DNA of 64,000 nucleotides, from positions 1 to 64,000 of the forward strand of contig JAUEMM010000001.1 in NCBI GenBank assembly GCA_030441635.1. The letters are read 5' to 3'. The notes under the pieces were generated by a model. The model saw only the letters and a program-made list of their open reading frames with translations, searched no databases and was not told the origin of the DNA. This stretch comes from Wolbachia endosymbiont of Tyrophagus putrescentiae. Lineage in GTDB: Bacteria; Pseudomonadota; Alphaproteobacteria; Rickettsiales; Anaplasmataceae. Below are positions 29,357 through 38,208 of this stretch, piece by piece. Position 1 is the stretch's first letter. Each line of letters starts with the position of its first letter. The position numbers and the translations under genes were made by a program.

Positions 29357-30349
29357 TTAAACATTTTTATTTGAAGATCTACTAAACAATATCTCAGAAA
29401 TATTTCTTTTACCTCCGCTAGTTCTTTTGAGTTGAATTATGATGTCAATAACATTGCGAATATATGGAATAATTTGATCAGGAGGGATACCCAAATTCGC
29501 CTGCATAACCATCAATTTTAGTTGCTCAAGAGCCATTGTTGGACTATCTGCATGTAAAGTAGAGATTGAGCCAGGGTGACCAGTATTGATTGCTCTCAAA
29601 AAGCTAAATGCTTCTGCTCCACGCAGTTCACCTACTATGATTCTATCTGGTCTTAGCCGTAAGCATGCCTCTATTAAATCCTGTGTTGTTACTTTTGCTC
29701 TTCCTTGTCCTCCTTTGGAAGCAATTAAATGGACTCTGTTAGGGTGTTCATTTAAAACAATTTCTCTTGCATCTTCAACAGTAATAATTCTCTCCTGGCT
29801 GGGAATAGCACGCAAAGCAGCATTAGTGAATGTAGTTTTTCCGGTAGATGTTCCACCACTGATAACTATGTTTTTTTTGTTTACTACTGCATATTCTAAA
29901 AATTCTTTTATTTTTCTTTGTTTCAGTAACAAATCCAACTCGTGATCAATCTGGTTATCAGCTGCTTCTGTTATGGTATTAGAAAATGCGCCCATCTTTT
30001 CATAATCATTAAGAGTTAACTGTATAGTAGATGGCTTACGAATAGACATGACAACTTTATCGGATTCACACGCTGGTGGAAACACTACTTGTATACGGTA
30101 TCCGTTAGGCAGTGTTGCTGAAAGCAAAGGTGTTTCTTCACTAATCCTTTGGTCAGTGGCCTGAGCAATTAATCTACACAGGGACTTTAAGTGACTAAGA
30201 TCAAATACTTCTACATGTTCGCACCTTATTTCGCCTCTATTTTCAATCCATACTTCTTTAGGTCTATTAATTGATATTTCATTTACACCTTCTTCTTGGA
30301 ATATATTTTGTAAAGGCTCTAAATATGTACCGAGTGCAGCATGATTCAT
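29357..30349 (-). CDS. virB11: Type IV secretion ATPase VirB11
   Basis: 330 residues, the hexameric traffic ATPase. Walker A GGTSTGKTT lies at 165-173, the Asp box is TVEDAREIVL, and the His box region is GHPGSISTLHADS. It associates with the cytoplasmic face of the secretion channel and with VirD4. One base separates the virB10 stop from its start. Confidence 0.96.
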   Translation of the reverse strand: MNHAALGTYLEPLQNIFQEEGVNEISINRPKEVWIENRGEIRCEHVEVFDLSHLKSLCRLIAQATDQRISEETPLLSATLPNGYRIQVVFPPACESDKVVMSIRKPSTIQLTLNDYEKMGAFSNTITEAADNQIDHELDLLLKQRKIKEFLEYAVVNKKNIVISGGTSTGKTTFTNAALRAIPSQERIITVEDAREIVLNEHPNRVHLIASKGGQGRAKVTTQDLIEACLRLRPDRIIVGELRGAEAFSFLRAINTGHPGSISTLHADSPTMALEQLKLMVMQANLGIPPDQIIPYIRNVIDIIIQLKRTSGGKRNISEILFSRSSNKNV

Positions 30350-30350
30350 C

Positions 30351-31799
30351 TTATTCTGCTATATGTCCTAAAGGAAATATTATATCTTGATTAACAAACA
30401 CTTTCAGTGCAGTACCTTGATCGACATAAACAGTTGGCTTTTTATCTATGACTCTCTCAACTATATCTTTCATATCTTTAGAAAAATCATTAATAGATTT
30501 CTCAACAGAGTTTTCATAGACAGATTTATCTCCCTGTTGTTTCATGAGTTGTTTTATGTTATCTAAAGTTATATTGCTACTATTGAACCCTAGACTTTTC
30601 AATTTAGCTTTGAATCTTTGCAGTAAATCCTTCTCGCTTGTTGCTTGCTTAAGATATGATATAGCTTCAAGATCTAGTTTCCACTTGTCATTTTTGTCGG
30701 CTTCTGTGCTTGATGGTTCACCAATGATTTCTTTAAGTGGGGAAAGATCTATTTCTTTTGCAGTAGTAGCTTTTACCATGCCCAGAACAGTTAGTGAACC
30801 AACAAAACTAGAAGCCTTTTGCCCAATAATGGCTGAGCTAATTGATACGCCAGCAAGTAATATTGAAGAAGCTAATGCACTTAATATTTTATTATCGACA
30901 ATAGCAGTGACTCCTACTCTACCTATTTCGTCAATACCTGGTGAAGAAATAGTCACGTCTATTCCATGCGGTAAGATAACCCTGTTCCAGTTTATATTTA
31001 TACGAGCTTTGGAGATGTTTGAGTCAAATGAATAGCCGCCTATCAATCTTGAGCCTTTGGGTATTAATACTTTATCTCCAGCTTCTGCATAAACATCTCT
31101 AGTGACCATAGCACGTATAGGTCCCTGAAAATCTGAACTAATTGCTGTCTCAAGAACAGTATCAATAATTTTGCCCTGAATAACCATACGATCAAGTCTT
31201 TGTATTATGCGAGTATTACTTTGTTGCGCTGAAGCATTAGCATCTTTTTCTTTACTTCCAGAGCCAGAGATTGCCATCATTCCTGCATTACGCCTATCTC
31301 GTGGATATCCAGGGCTTCCTATTGTAGGCGAAGAAGGAAGAATTGTTTCTGGAACATTTTCTTGTTTAAACAAAGGTGGTATATATGACTCTTTCTCTTT
31401 TGGCTTTTCCGGCTCTTTTTCTACTTGCTGCTTTACTTCTGTTTTTTTTTCTTCTTCCTGTATTTCTGGTATCTTACTAGGTTCTACGATTGGAGGTAAT
31501 GGTGGCAGAATATTATTTAATTCCCTCTCAGGAATAGGTATACTCTCTGGGACTTGCTCCAATTTTTCTTTTAGCTCATGAATATCTTGTGTTACTTCTT
31601 TTTGCTTATGATTAGTAACGTTGGAATCTCCATTTTCGTGAGAAGAGCTATAAAAATAATATATTACTGCTATTAAAGCTCCTATAAGAACGATTACTAG
31701 TACCTTATGGCTTTGGTTGGAGCCAACTGTTACTACCTTACTCTCTACGCCAGGCTCATTTATAGAATTATTTTGCTCTTCAAAATTATTTTTAACCAT
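30351..31799 (-). CDS. virB10: Type IV secretion channel protein VirB10
   Basis: 482 residues. A short cytoplasmic tail, one membrane helix (about 32-49, VLVIVLIGALIAVIYYFY) and a Pro/Lys/Glu-rich periplasmic linker (about 85-150) precede the TrbI-type beta-barrel. LIPKGSRLIGGY, INWNRVILPHG and the C-terminal VFVNQDIIFP are conserved strands. VirB10 spans both membranes and senses ATP use by VirB11/VirD4. Confidence 0.95.
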   Translation of the reverse strand: MVKNNFEEQNNSINEPGVESKVVTVGSNQSHKVLVIVLIGALIAVIYYFYSSSHENGDSNVTNHKQKEVTQDIHELKEKLEQVPESIPIPERELNNILPPLPPIVEPSKIPEIQEEEKKTEVKQQVEKEPEKPKEKESYIPPLFKQENVPETILPSSPTIGSPGYPRDRRNAGMMAISGSGSKEKDANASAQQSNTRIIQRLDRMVIQGKIIDTVLETAISSDFQGPIRAMVTRDVYAEAGDKVLIPKGSRLIGGYSFDSNISKARININWNRVILPHGIDVTISSPGIDEIGRVGVTAIVDNKILSALASSILLAGVSISSAIIGQKASSFVGSLTVLGMVKATTAKEIDLSPLKEIIGEPSSTEADKNDKWKLDLEAISYLKQATSEKDLLQRFKAKLKSLGFNSSNITLDNIKQLMKQQGDKSVYENSVEKSINDFSKDMKDIVERVIDKKPTVYVDQGTALKVFVNQDIIFPLGHIAE

Positions 31800-31805
31800 A
31801 ATCAG

Positions 31806-32600
31806 CTATAGTGAACCATTTATAATTTCAACTTCATTGTCTTGGTAACGCATGAATAATTTTTTGTGTACTCCCTTAATTATAATGTAGCCATCAAACA
31901 ATAACCTTTTGCTAGCCTTATTTTCTCCTTTTATAAAAATCTGAGGTATCTTATTATTATCCTTGAATTTAAAATATGTTAAGTAACCATCATCAAACAA
32001 CTCTACTGGCACAATATCTTCATCATTACCATGATTGATGTATGTATAATTATACTTTGTGTCATTTTCCTCTACTATTTTCTCAGGATTGTCAACAACA
32101 TACTGCATTTGAGTGGGCATGGAAACTTCATTTTGGTCAACATCAAACTCGTCTTCTGCTGTAGGATAGTAAAAGCGTACTATATAGGAAATATCTTTTT
32201 CAGCAGAATCATGATGATCGATATGTTCTGTAGGCTGTTTGTAGTAATTAGGTCTAGATACTAAATCAAAAACATAGCTTCTTTTCTTAGTTGTTGTAAC
32301 AATCATGTTAGTATGAGTTTTATCTTCAAATGGCATAATAAACAGCTTGTTATCACTATGGCCAATTTTCCAACCAGATGCATCACCTATTGCTATGTCT
32401 CTTACTTTTTCTCCCTCTGCAAATTCAACATATGAGTAATAACCTTGACTGAAAACAACTGTAAACACTTCATTAGGGTTATACACAAAGGTTTTTATTC
32501 TGCTATCTACAGAGATTGGATTGCTGTAATTAGTAGAAGCACTTAAACTATTACTTACAAGTAAAATTAATGCTAATAGTATTTTATACATATTCATCAT
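31806..32600 (-). CDS. virB9: Type IV secretion protein VirB9
   Basis: 264 residues, a periplasmic/outer-membrane core-complex protein. The signal peptide covers about 1-21 (ILLALILLVSNSLSAS). The CagX/VirB9 pattern is seen in the N-terminal domain (DSRIKTFVYNPNEVF) and in the C-terminal domain (YTYINHGNDEDIVPVELFDDG, FIKGENK). It normally pairs with lipoprotein VirB7; a candidate is at 35889-36059. Its start overlaps the virB8 end by 17 bases. Confidence 0.95.
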   Translation of the reverse strand: MMNMYKILLALILLVSNSLSASTNYSNPISVDSRIKTFVYNPNEVFTVVFSQGYYSYVEFAEGEKVRDIAIGDASGWKIGHSDNKLFIMPFEDKTHTNMIVTTTKKRSYVFDLVSRPNYYKQPTEHIDHHDSAEKDISYIVRFYYPTAEDEFDVDQNEVSMPTQMQYVVDNPEKIVEENDTKYNYTYINHGNDEDIVPVELFDDGYLTYFKFKDNNKIPQIFIKGENKASKRLLFDGYIIIKGVHKKLFMRYQDNEVEIINGSL

Positions 32601-33258
32601 CCACCCTATAAGAAATGACTTGAAAACCTAATGGGTTAATATATCTTGCCTGATCATCTAATTCAAGAGGAGCATATCGATACGACATTATCACTATTCT
32701 GTTCTTTTTTGTAGAACTGCCATCCTTTCGTGTAAATATTATACTGAATCTTAGTTGGTAAGTTTGATTGTCATTTAACCTTTGTATTGAGCGTACTTTA
32801 AAATCTGTTTTTACAAAATCTGAATAAAGGTTAGCGAGCTTTTCTGTATCTTGTGAGCTAATATTTTGACTAAACTCTCTATATACAGTAGCTGAGGAGA
32901 ATAATCTCACTTTTTCATGGTCCTCTTTATAACTGTATGAGTTGAAAACTTCTCTTACCTTTATGTATTCTACCATAAAGTGATTATTTAATGTTTCATC
33001 TGCAGAATATTGTTTAACTGTCACAGGATCAACCAATTGCACTATGCCAGACTTTTTCTCAATTTCTATTACAAATGGCTCGATAGTGCTACTAGTACTG
33101 ACTTTAAATACAACCAATACGCTAATAGTGATAGCTACTGATAACATTAGCGTAAGCAAAAGCAAAACATTCCTCTGGGCAACAATTGTGCTATAGCGAC
33201 TTACGTTCCAGTTTATATCCTGTAATTCACTGCTTTTTCTACTAAAAAATTTTAACAT
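32584..33258 (-). CDS. virB8: Type IV secretion inner-membrane protein VirB8
   Basis: 224 residues: a cytoplasmic N-terminus, one helix (about 32-52, VLLLLTLMLSVAITISVLVV) and a periplasmic NTF2-like domain with VEYIKVREVFN, FVKTDFKVRSIQRL and YRYAPLELDDQARYINPLGFQV, the last being the conserved VirB8 end. It nucleates assembly of the channel. Its upstream spacer (33259-33329) contains a 16-base palindrome. Confidence 0.95.
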   Translation of the reverse strand: MLKFFSRKSSELQDINWNVSRYSTIVAQRNVLLLLTLMLSVAITISVLVVFKVSTSSTIEPFVIEIEKKSGIVQLVDPVTVKQYSADETLNNHFMVEYIKVREVFNSYSYKEDHEKVRLFSSATVYREFSQNISSQDTEKLANLYSDFVKTDFKVRSIQRLNDNQTYQLRFSIIFTRKDGSSTKKNRIVIMSYRYAPLELDDQARYINPLGFQVISYRVDDEYV

Positions 33259-33310
33259 ATTAAATTAACACTTGTAAAGATCTTAACTTACATTGATCAG
33301 CATATCAAGC

Positions 33311-33326
33311 TATAGTTATAACTATA
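33311..33326. promoter_or_regulatory. Perfect 16-base palindrome between ribA and virB8
   Basis: TATAGTTATAACTATA is a perfect dyad with no loop, lying between the ribA stop and the virB8 start. No loop makes an RNA terminator unlikely and a dimeric-regulator operator more likely. EcxR-like wBmxR regulators are reported to control ribA and virB8 in another Wolbachia, but their site is not something I can match here. AT-rich chance dyads are common. Confidence 0.35.
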
Positions 33327-33329
33327 AAA

Positions 33330-34418
33330 TTAAAAAATCATTAATTTGTGACCAAGTTTATCACATTTTGTTTTCATGTACGAATAATTATATTTATTAT
33401 ATTCTACTATTAGTGGTACACAATTTGTAACTTCTATACCATAATTTTCTAATTCAGACAATTTTTTATTATTATTTGTAAGTAATTGAAGCTTTTTAAC
33501 ATTCAATTTTTTTAGCATCTCAACTGCAACGGCAAAGTCTCTTTCATCATCATTGAAACCTAATATTCTGTTTGCATCTACAGTATCAAGACCATATTTT
33601 CTTTGCATACTATATGCTTTTAATTTGTTAGTAAGGCCCATCCCTCTTCCATCTTGCATTAGATATAATATAATCCCATTTTTAGCATTAGAAATCATCT
33701 GTATGGCTTGATGTAGTTGACTTCTGCAGTCGCAAGATAAGCTATCTAGTAAATCTCCTGTGTAACATGATGAATGAATTCTTACCAAAGGCTCATTAGC
33801 GTTCAAATCACCAAAGATGATAGCATGGTGTTCTTTGTGCCCATTGTATGTTCTGTAAGAAATGATATTTGCATCTTGATTTTGTTTTAGGAACAAAGGC
33901 GTCCTACATATCTCATACACACTATTATCATGCTGAAATTCGTTGATAAGTGATGCATCAACTGAAATAATATCGTTTTCTTTACACCAGTGGTGCATTT
34001 TACCTATATCTTCAAAAGCTATGTCTACTACTAATGCATATGGCAATAACTCTGAAAGCTTCAATAAGGAAATAGCATATTCATCAATTTCTTTTGAACA
34101 TTCTATTATACAATTTTCTAAATTATCTTGTTTCTGATTGATAAAAGGCATTATTTCATCGAAATTATTTATCAATAAGCGTTTATTCTTATCTTCTTTG
34201 CCTTTAGAAATGTACTTTATTTTGTTTGCAGTAAGGGTGATATATGTGTTATTCGATATATTTTTGAATTGGTAAAATAATTCTCTCTCTAAGATTTCAG
34301 CCGAAGAAAATAACAAATAACCATCTTTGCTGTACACCATGACTGGTATGCCACGTCTAATTTCACTAATTGCTCTTTCTACTTTGTTTTTTTTTTGTGT
34401 AAACATTGTACTTAACAT
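33330..34418 (-). CDS. ribA: GTP cyclohydrolase II with degenerate DHBP-synthase-like N-terminus
   Basis: 362 residues from the ATG at 34418 (ATG 34406 is also possible). A longer open frame to 34466 runs through the tRNA-Leu gene and cannot be the true start. The C-terminal half is GCH II: CYTGDLLDSLSCDCRSQL supplies the zinc Cys and DGRGMGLTNKLKAY the catalytic loop. The N-terminal half follows the RibB fold pattern (ISEIRRGIPVMVYSKDGYLL), but the catalytic DRENE segment is missing, so RibB activity is unlikely. It makes the first riboflavin intermediate. First gene of the virB8-D4 cluster. Confidence 0.9.
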   Translation of the reverse strand: MLSTMFTQKKNKVERAISEIRRGIPVMVYSKDGYLLFSSAEILERELFYQFKNISNNTYITLTANKIKYISKGKEDKNKRLLINNFDEIMPFINQKQDNLENCIIECSKEIDEYAISLLKLSELLPYALVVDIAFEDIGKMHHWCKENDIISVDASLINEFQHDNSVYEICRTPLFLKQNQDANIISYRTYNGHKEHHAIIFGDLNANEPLVRIHSSCYTGDLLDSLSCDCRSQLHQAIQMISNAKNGIILYLMQDGRGMGLTNKLKAYSMQRKYGLDTVDANRILGFNDDERDFAVAVEMLKKLNVKKLQLLTNNNKKLSELENYGIEVTNCVPLIVEYNKYNYSYMKTKCDKLGHKLMIF

Positions 34419-34424
34419 TATTGG

Positions 34425-34509
34425 TGCGGCCGAGAAGACTTGAACTTCCAAGGCCTTGTGAGCCACAGCGACCTCAACGCTGCGTGTCTACCAATTCCAC
34501 CACGGCCGC
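34425..34509 (-). tRNA. tRNA-Leu (anticodon GAG)
   Basis: The minus strand folds as a type II tRNA: acceptor GCGGCCG/CGGCCGC with discriminator A, D-arm GTG/CAC around GAATTGGTAGA, anticodon stem CAGCG/CGCTG with loop TTGAGGT (anticodon GAG), a long variable arm and T-arm GGAAG-TTCAAGT-CTTCT. CCA is encoded at 34422-34424. It reads CUC/CUU leucine codons. The ribA start lies three bases beyond CCA on the same strand, so the two are probably co-transcribed and separated by tRNA 3' processing. Confidence 0.96.
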
Positions 34510-34619
34510 AATTAATTTAAATTATTTAATTAGTTTAGGATTCCTTACCTTGAATGTCAACTTGATACTATAAAATCTCTGAATAATCGGTATAATTGTT
34601 GTTTATCTTAGTTTTTTTA

Positions 34620-35888
34620 ATGAGAAATATTTTACTTTATATTTTGTCGTTTTTAGTAATTGGCTTTAATTTTGCTGATGCAAAAGTATTGTATACATGG
34701 TCTCAAGTTGTCCAAGATGGTAAATTAAGCGTACGCGCAATAGTAGATGATGATGTGTGTCCGGTTGCGTACGTTGATAATAATGAAGCAGCGATGTCAG
34801 AACGTTGTTTTACAAAATATGAAGGTGGTACTGAAAAAGTATGCGAATTATTAGTACAGCAAGGTGTTAGAGATATTAGTATTGATGGTATACAAATCCC
34901 AGTCTTACCTAAAAAAATCAGTAAAATTGCTTTTATTGGTGATACAGGGTGTAGAATTAATATGTTGTATCAACAGGAATGCAATTCTCTAGAGAGCTGG
35001 CCATTAAAAAAAAATTTAGATTCAATAACTCTTCATAAACCAGATTTAGTTATACATGTTGGTGATTATCATTATAGGAGTGGAAGATGTAGAAATGTAG
35101 ATAAGTGTGGCAGTGTTTATGGATATAACGCACAAGCCTGGTATAGTGATTGGTTTGAACCAACTAAAAATATTGCGTTGCAATCTCCATTTTTATTTGT
35201 GCGTGGAAACCATGAGAGCTGTGATAGGGCTTATAATGGGTGGTTCAAGTATCTGGATTCATACCCATATTTGCATGAAAAATGTGAAAGTTTTGTTTCT
35301 AGTTGGTTTCTGGATATTGGCCCAATGAAGTTTTTTGTATTTGATTCCTCCTCTGGTGATGACATGCTAGCAAATAACAATCAAGTTGAGGTTTTTAATA
35401 AGCAATTTAGCAAGGTAATTCAGGATCCATCGAATAAACCTATATGGTTTTTAACTCATAGGCCATTATGGAGGTCTCCAAAAAGAGAATTTTTAACGTT
35501 AAAAAATAATGGCAATCTTGCTCAAGTTGAAGCTTTTGGTGATAATTTTCCCAGTAATGTTACTACAATAGTTTCTGGACATATCCATATAGCACAAATC
35601 CTGTTGATGGATAATGCTCCAGATCAGATTATAGTTGGTAATGGTGGTGCATTGTTGCACGCTCAAAATCAGAAGCCTACCTATTATAATATGGAATTTA
35701 ATTACTTAAATAACAGGCATTACTTAGCACGCGAAGTCAGAAACTTTTTTGGCTTTGGCTTTGCAATATTAAATTTAGATAATCACACATTTGCTTTTTA
35801 CGATCAGAACAACGAAGAAGTATATTCTACTCAATTAACAGACAACTTCAAAATTGCAACCACCCACATAAAGAACACTGATTTTTAA
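34620..35888 (+). CDS. Secreted metallophosphoesterase (calcineurin-like)
   Basis: 422 residues from ATG 34620; a TTG at 34596 would add eight residues in front of the signal sequence (MRNILLYILSFLVIGFNFADA). Metallophosphoesterase motifs are in order: FIGDTGCR (D-x-G), VIHVGDYHYR (GDxxY), FVRGNHESC (GNHE), WFLTHRP and VSGHIHIAQ (GHxH). Several cysteines fit an exported protein. It is likely a periplasmic phosphatase or phosphodiesterase of unknown substrate. It ends at the base before the converging lipoprotein ORF. Confidence 0.88.
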   Translation: MRNILLYILSFLVIGFNFADAKVLYTWSQVVQDGKLSVRAIVDDDVCPVAYVDNNEAAMSERCFTKYEGGTEKVCELLVQQGVRDISIDGIQIPVLPKKISKIAFIGDTGCRINMLYQQECNSLESWPLKKNLDSITLHKPDLVIHVGDYHYRSGRCRNVDKCGSVYGYNAQAWYSDWFEPTKNIALQSPFLFVRGNHESCDRAYNGWFKYLDSYPYLHEKCESFVSSWFLDIGPMKFFVFDSSSGDDMLANNNQVEVFNKQFSKVIQDPSNKPIWFLTHRPLWRSPKREFLTLKNNGNLAQVEAFGDNFPSNVTTIVSGHIHIAQILLMDNAPDQIIVGNGGALLHAQNQKPTYYNMEFNYLNNRHYLAREVRNFFGFGFAILNLDNHTFAFYDQNNEEVYSTQLTDNFKIATTHIKNTDF

Positions 35889-36059
35889 TCAATTATTTTT
35901 ATATTTATTAAGCCAATGATCATTAACTGAATATAGTTCACATGCTATACCGTCATTGTTGCTATTAATGCACGGGCTTTTTATCCTACGTGGCTTATTT
36001 AAAAAACAACCTGATAACATACAAGCAATTAAAGTCAAAAATAATAATCTTTGAAACAT
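35889..36059 (-). CDS. Small lipoprotein, candidate VirB7
   Basis: A 56-residue frame with ATG at 36059. It starts MFQRLLFLTLIACMLSGC, a signal peptide with lipobox LSGC cleaved before Cys18, followed by a 39-residue mature part with KSPCINSN and a Trp near the end (DHWLNKY). VirB7 proteins are lipoproteins of about this size with a K-G/S-P-x-x and Trp pattern, and none is otherwise annotated beside virB8-B9-B10. It converges on the phosphoesterase with no gap and follows the hydrolase on the same strand with 32 bases between. The VirB7 identity is a hypothesis; the lipoprotein call is firmer. Confidence 0.6.
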   Translation of the reverse strand: MFQRLLFLTLIACMLSGCFLNKPRRIKSPCINSNNDGIACELYSVNDHWLNKYKNN

Positions 36060-36091
36060 AACGTAGACCTTTCTATCCTTAAATAAAATTC

Positions 36092-36793
36092 TTAAGCATA
36101 CTCATGCACTGCTTTGGATACTATATTACTATAATCACCTTGCTGAAAAGAACTTTTTAAACGCAACTTAATATAATCATCTATTATCTGCATAGCCTCA
36201 TCTTCCTTGTTTCGAAAGAAGTGATTAGTATCGTCTATTGTGCAATATTGCATGTGTTCACTTTTTATCGAGTTTGCTAGTTTTTTCACTAGAGATGATA
36301 CATCATTTTCCTCTGAAATGGTGTCGTTGCTGCTTTGCAATATCAGGCCAGGCACTGGACAAGGAAAGAGGAAAGAGAAGTCATAATTAGTCACTGGAGG
36401 GGAAATAGCTACAAAACCCACTATTTCTGGACGGCGCATTGTTAGCTGCATAGCTATCCATGCACCAAAAGAAAAACCTGCAATCCAAATTGAAGTATTG
36501 CTGTGATTATGTTCCTGGAGCCAATCAATTGCTACTGCAGCATCAACTAATTCTCCCATGCCTTTATCAAAGGTACCAGTTGATTTACCTACACCGCGAA
36601 AGTTGATTTTTAACACAGAGAAGTCATTTTGTACAAAAGCATCATATGTGTTATGCACCATTTTGTGTGACATATTTCCACCATATTGAGGATGGTGATG
36701 TAAAACTAATGCAACTGGTGCATTGGCATCTTTACTTTGGTGATATTCCCCTTCTATTCTTTCTGTTGTGTTGTTTAAGAAAACTTCTACCAT
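36092..36793 (-). CDS. Alpha/beta hydrolase
   Basis: 233 residues. HHHPQYGGNM and NFRGVGKSTG form the oxyanion strand, IAGFSFGAWIA holds the nucleophile Ser elbow and DDTNHFF the catalytic His. This matches the family annotated as alpha/beta hydrolase or CocE/NonD-like in Rickettsiales. Substrate unknown, cytoplasmic. Translation starts at an ATG preceded by AGGGAGGTGTA, a good ribosome binding site. Confidence 0.85.
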   Translation of the reverse strand: MVEVFLNNTTERIEGEYHQSKDANAPVALVLHHHPQYGGNMSHKMVHNTYDAFVQNDFSVLKINFRGVGKSTGTFDKGMGELVDAAVAIDWLQEHNHSNTSIWIAGFSFGAWIAMQLTMRRPEIVGFVAISPPVTNYDFSFLFPCPVPGLILQSSNDTISEENDVSSLVKKLANSIKSEHMQYCTIDDTNHFFRNKEDEAMQIIDDYIKLRLKSSFQQGDYSNIVSKAVHEYA

Positions 36794-36865
36794 TACACCT
36801 CCCTGACTAAAAAATTCGCTTTACAAACAATGTACAATTTATTAATGTAGCTAGCAAAGTTAGTA

Positions 36866-36871
36866 TATAAT
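36866..36871 (+). promoter_or_regulatory. Candidate -10 box before the cysteine desulfurase gene
   Basis: A perfect TATAAT 59 bases before the ATG in the divergent spacer. No clear -35 at the ideal distance. Confidence 0.3.
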
Positions 36872-36929
36872 ACTTAGTTAATTATATATTAATTTGACTG
36901 TTTCAGCAATAAATTTTTAACTTTTCATA

Positions 36930-38072
36930 ATGATTTTTCAAAATGGTGGGTATTGCCTAAATAGGGGTGATGATTATGTGTATGCTGATTATAATGCAAC
37001 TGCCCCGATTAGTGAAAATGTAAAAAAACGTATACTTGAAGTTTTATCACTTGGTATGCTTAATCCTTCGTCGCTGCATAAGAGTGGTCAAAGAGCAAGG
37101 AAAATTCTCCAAGATGCAAGAGATGATGTATATAATTTTATTAGTGCATCGGGTAATAAAGAAATAGTTTTCACTTCTTCTGCGACTGAAGCAAATAATC
37201 TTGTGATGAAGGGATTGAAAGGATATCAATATGTTATCTCTGCTATTGAGCATCCTTCAGTGCTTAATTCTGCGCATAGTCCGATCTTGATACCTGTCAA
37301 ACGTGATGGAGTTGTTGATTGTGTTGAATTAGAGCGGATTTTAGATAGATTGAAAGAAAGCAAAGTGCTGGTTTCAATAATGACGGCTAATAATGAAACC
37401 GGTGTGATACAGCCTATCAAAGAAATAGCTGAAATGGTTCATAAATTTGGAGGAATACTCCACACTGATGCTGCTCAAAGCGTTGGAAAAATTAATGTCA
37501 ATATGGAAGATTTAGGAGTGGATATGTTGACTTTATCTGCTCACAAATTTGGCGGTATAGCAGGTAGTGGAGTTTTAATATTTGATAAAAAATTAGAATT
37601 AGAACCTATAATTTCTGGAGGTGGACAAGAAAAAGGATTACGTGGAGGGACAGAAAATATTGTTGCGATTGCAGGTCTTTCTGCTGCATTGCATGATATA
37701 CCGGAACTTTTGTTAAAAGTGCAAGAAGTGGAAGTATTGCGTGATCAGCTGGAACGCGAATTGTTAAACCTTGCTGGTGATGCAATGATATTTGGTAAAG
37801 ATTCTGAAAGACTACCAAACACTAGCTATATATATATGCCAAGGGTTAAGAGTGATGTACAGCTTGTAAATTTTGATTTAAATAACATTGCTATCAGTAA
37901 TGGGTCTGCATGTTCTTCTGGTAAAATTGAACCTTCACATGTTTTGCAAGCCATGGGAGCTACACAAGAGCAAACAGAATGTTCAATTAGGATCAGTATA
38001 GGATGGAATACTACAGATGAAGATATTAAGAAGATAATAGATTGCTGGCGTGATGTATATCGGTGCTGTTAG
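36930..38072 (+). CDS. Cysteine desulfurase family protein (NifS/IscS-like)
   Basis: 380 residues, a class V aminotransferase fold. The PLP lysine lies in SAHKFGGIAGSG, the cofactor Asp/His in LHTDAAQSVGK, and the substrate Cys in SNGSACSSGKIEP. Such enzymes mobilise sulfur from cysteine for Fe-S clusters or tRNA thiolation. No iscU or iscR is nearby, so this is probably the lone paralogue rather than the isc-operon copy; the acceptor is uncertain. The start at 36930 has no strong ribosome binding site. Confidence 0.88.
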   Translation: MIFQNGGYCLNRGDDYVYADYNATAPISENVKKRILEVLSLGMLNPSSLHKSGQRARKILQDARDDVYNFISASGNKEIVFTSSATEANNLVMKGLKGYQYVISAIEHPSVLNSAHSPILIPVKRDGVVDCVELERILDRLKESKVLVSIMTANNETGVIQPIKEIAEMVHKFGGILHTDAAQSVGKINVNMEDLGVDMLTLSAHKFGGIAGSGVLIFDKKLELEPIISGGGQEKGLRGGTENIVAIAGLSAALHDIPELLLKVQEVEVLRDQLERELLNLAGDAMIFGKDSERLPNTSYIYMPRVKSDVQLVNFDLNNIAISNGSACSSGKIEPSHVLQAMGATQEQTECSIRISIGWNTTDEDIKKIIDCWRDVYRCC

Positions 38073-38208
38073 AATTACTTACTATATAGTCAGAATATTA
38101 AAGAAATGATACACACAAGCCTTCTCAAAGGTGAGAGAAAAATTATGCCCTCTTTACTGTTACTTTAACAAAAAAGCTGCTATAATATAAACTATTTAGG
38201 AATTTGAT

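Noticed and set aside
34419..34466. Longer ribA start
   Set aside because: It lies inside the tRNA-Leu gene on the same strand.
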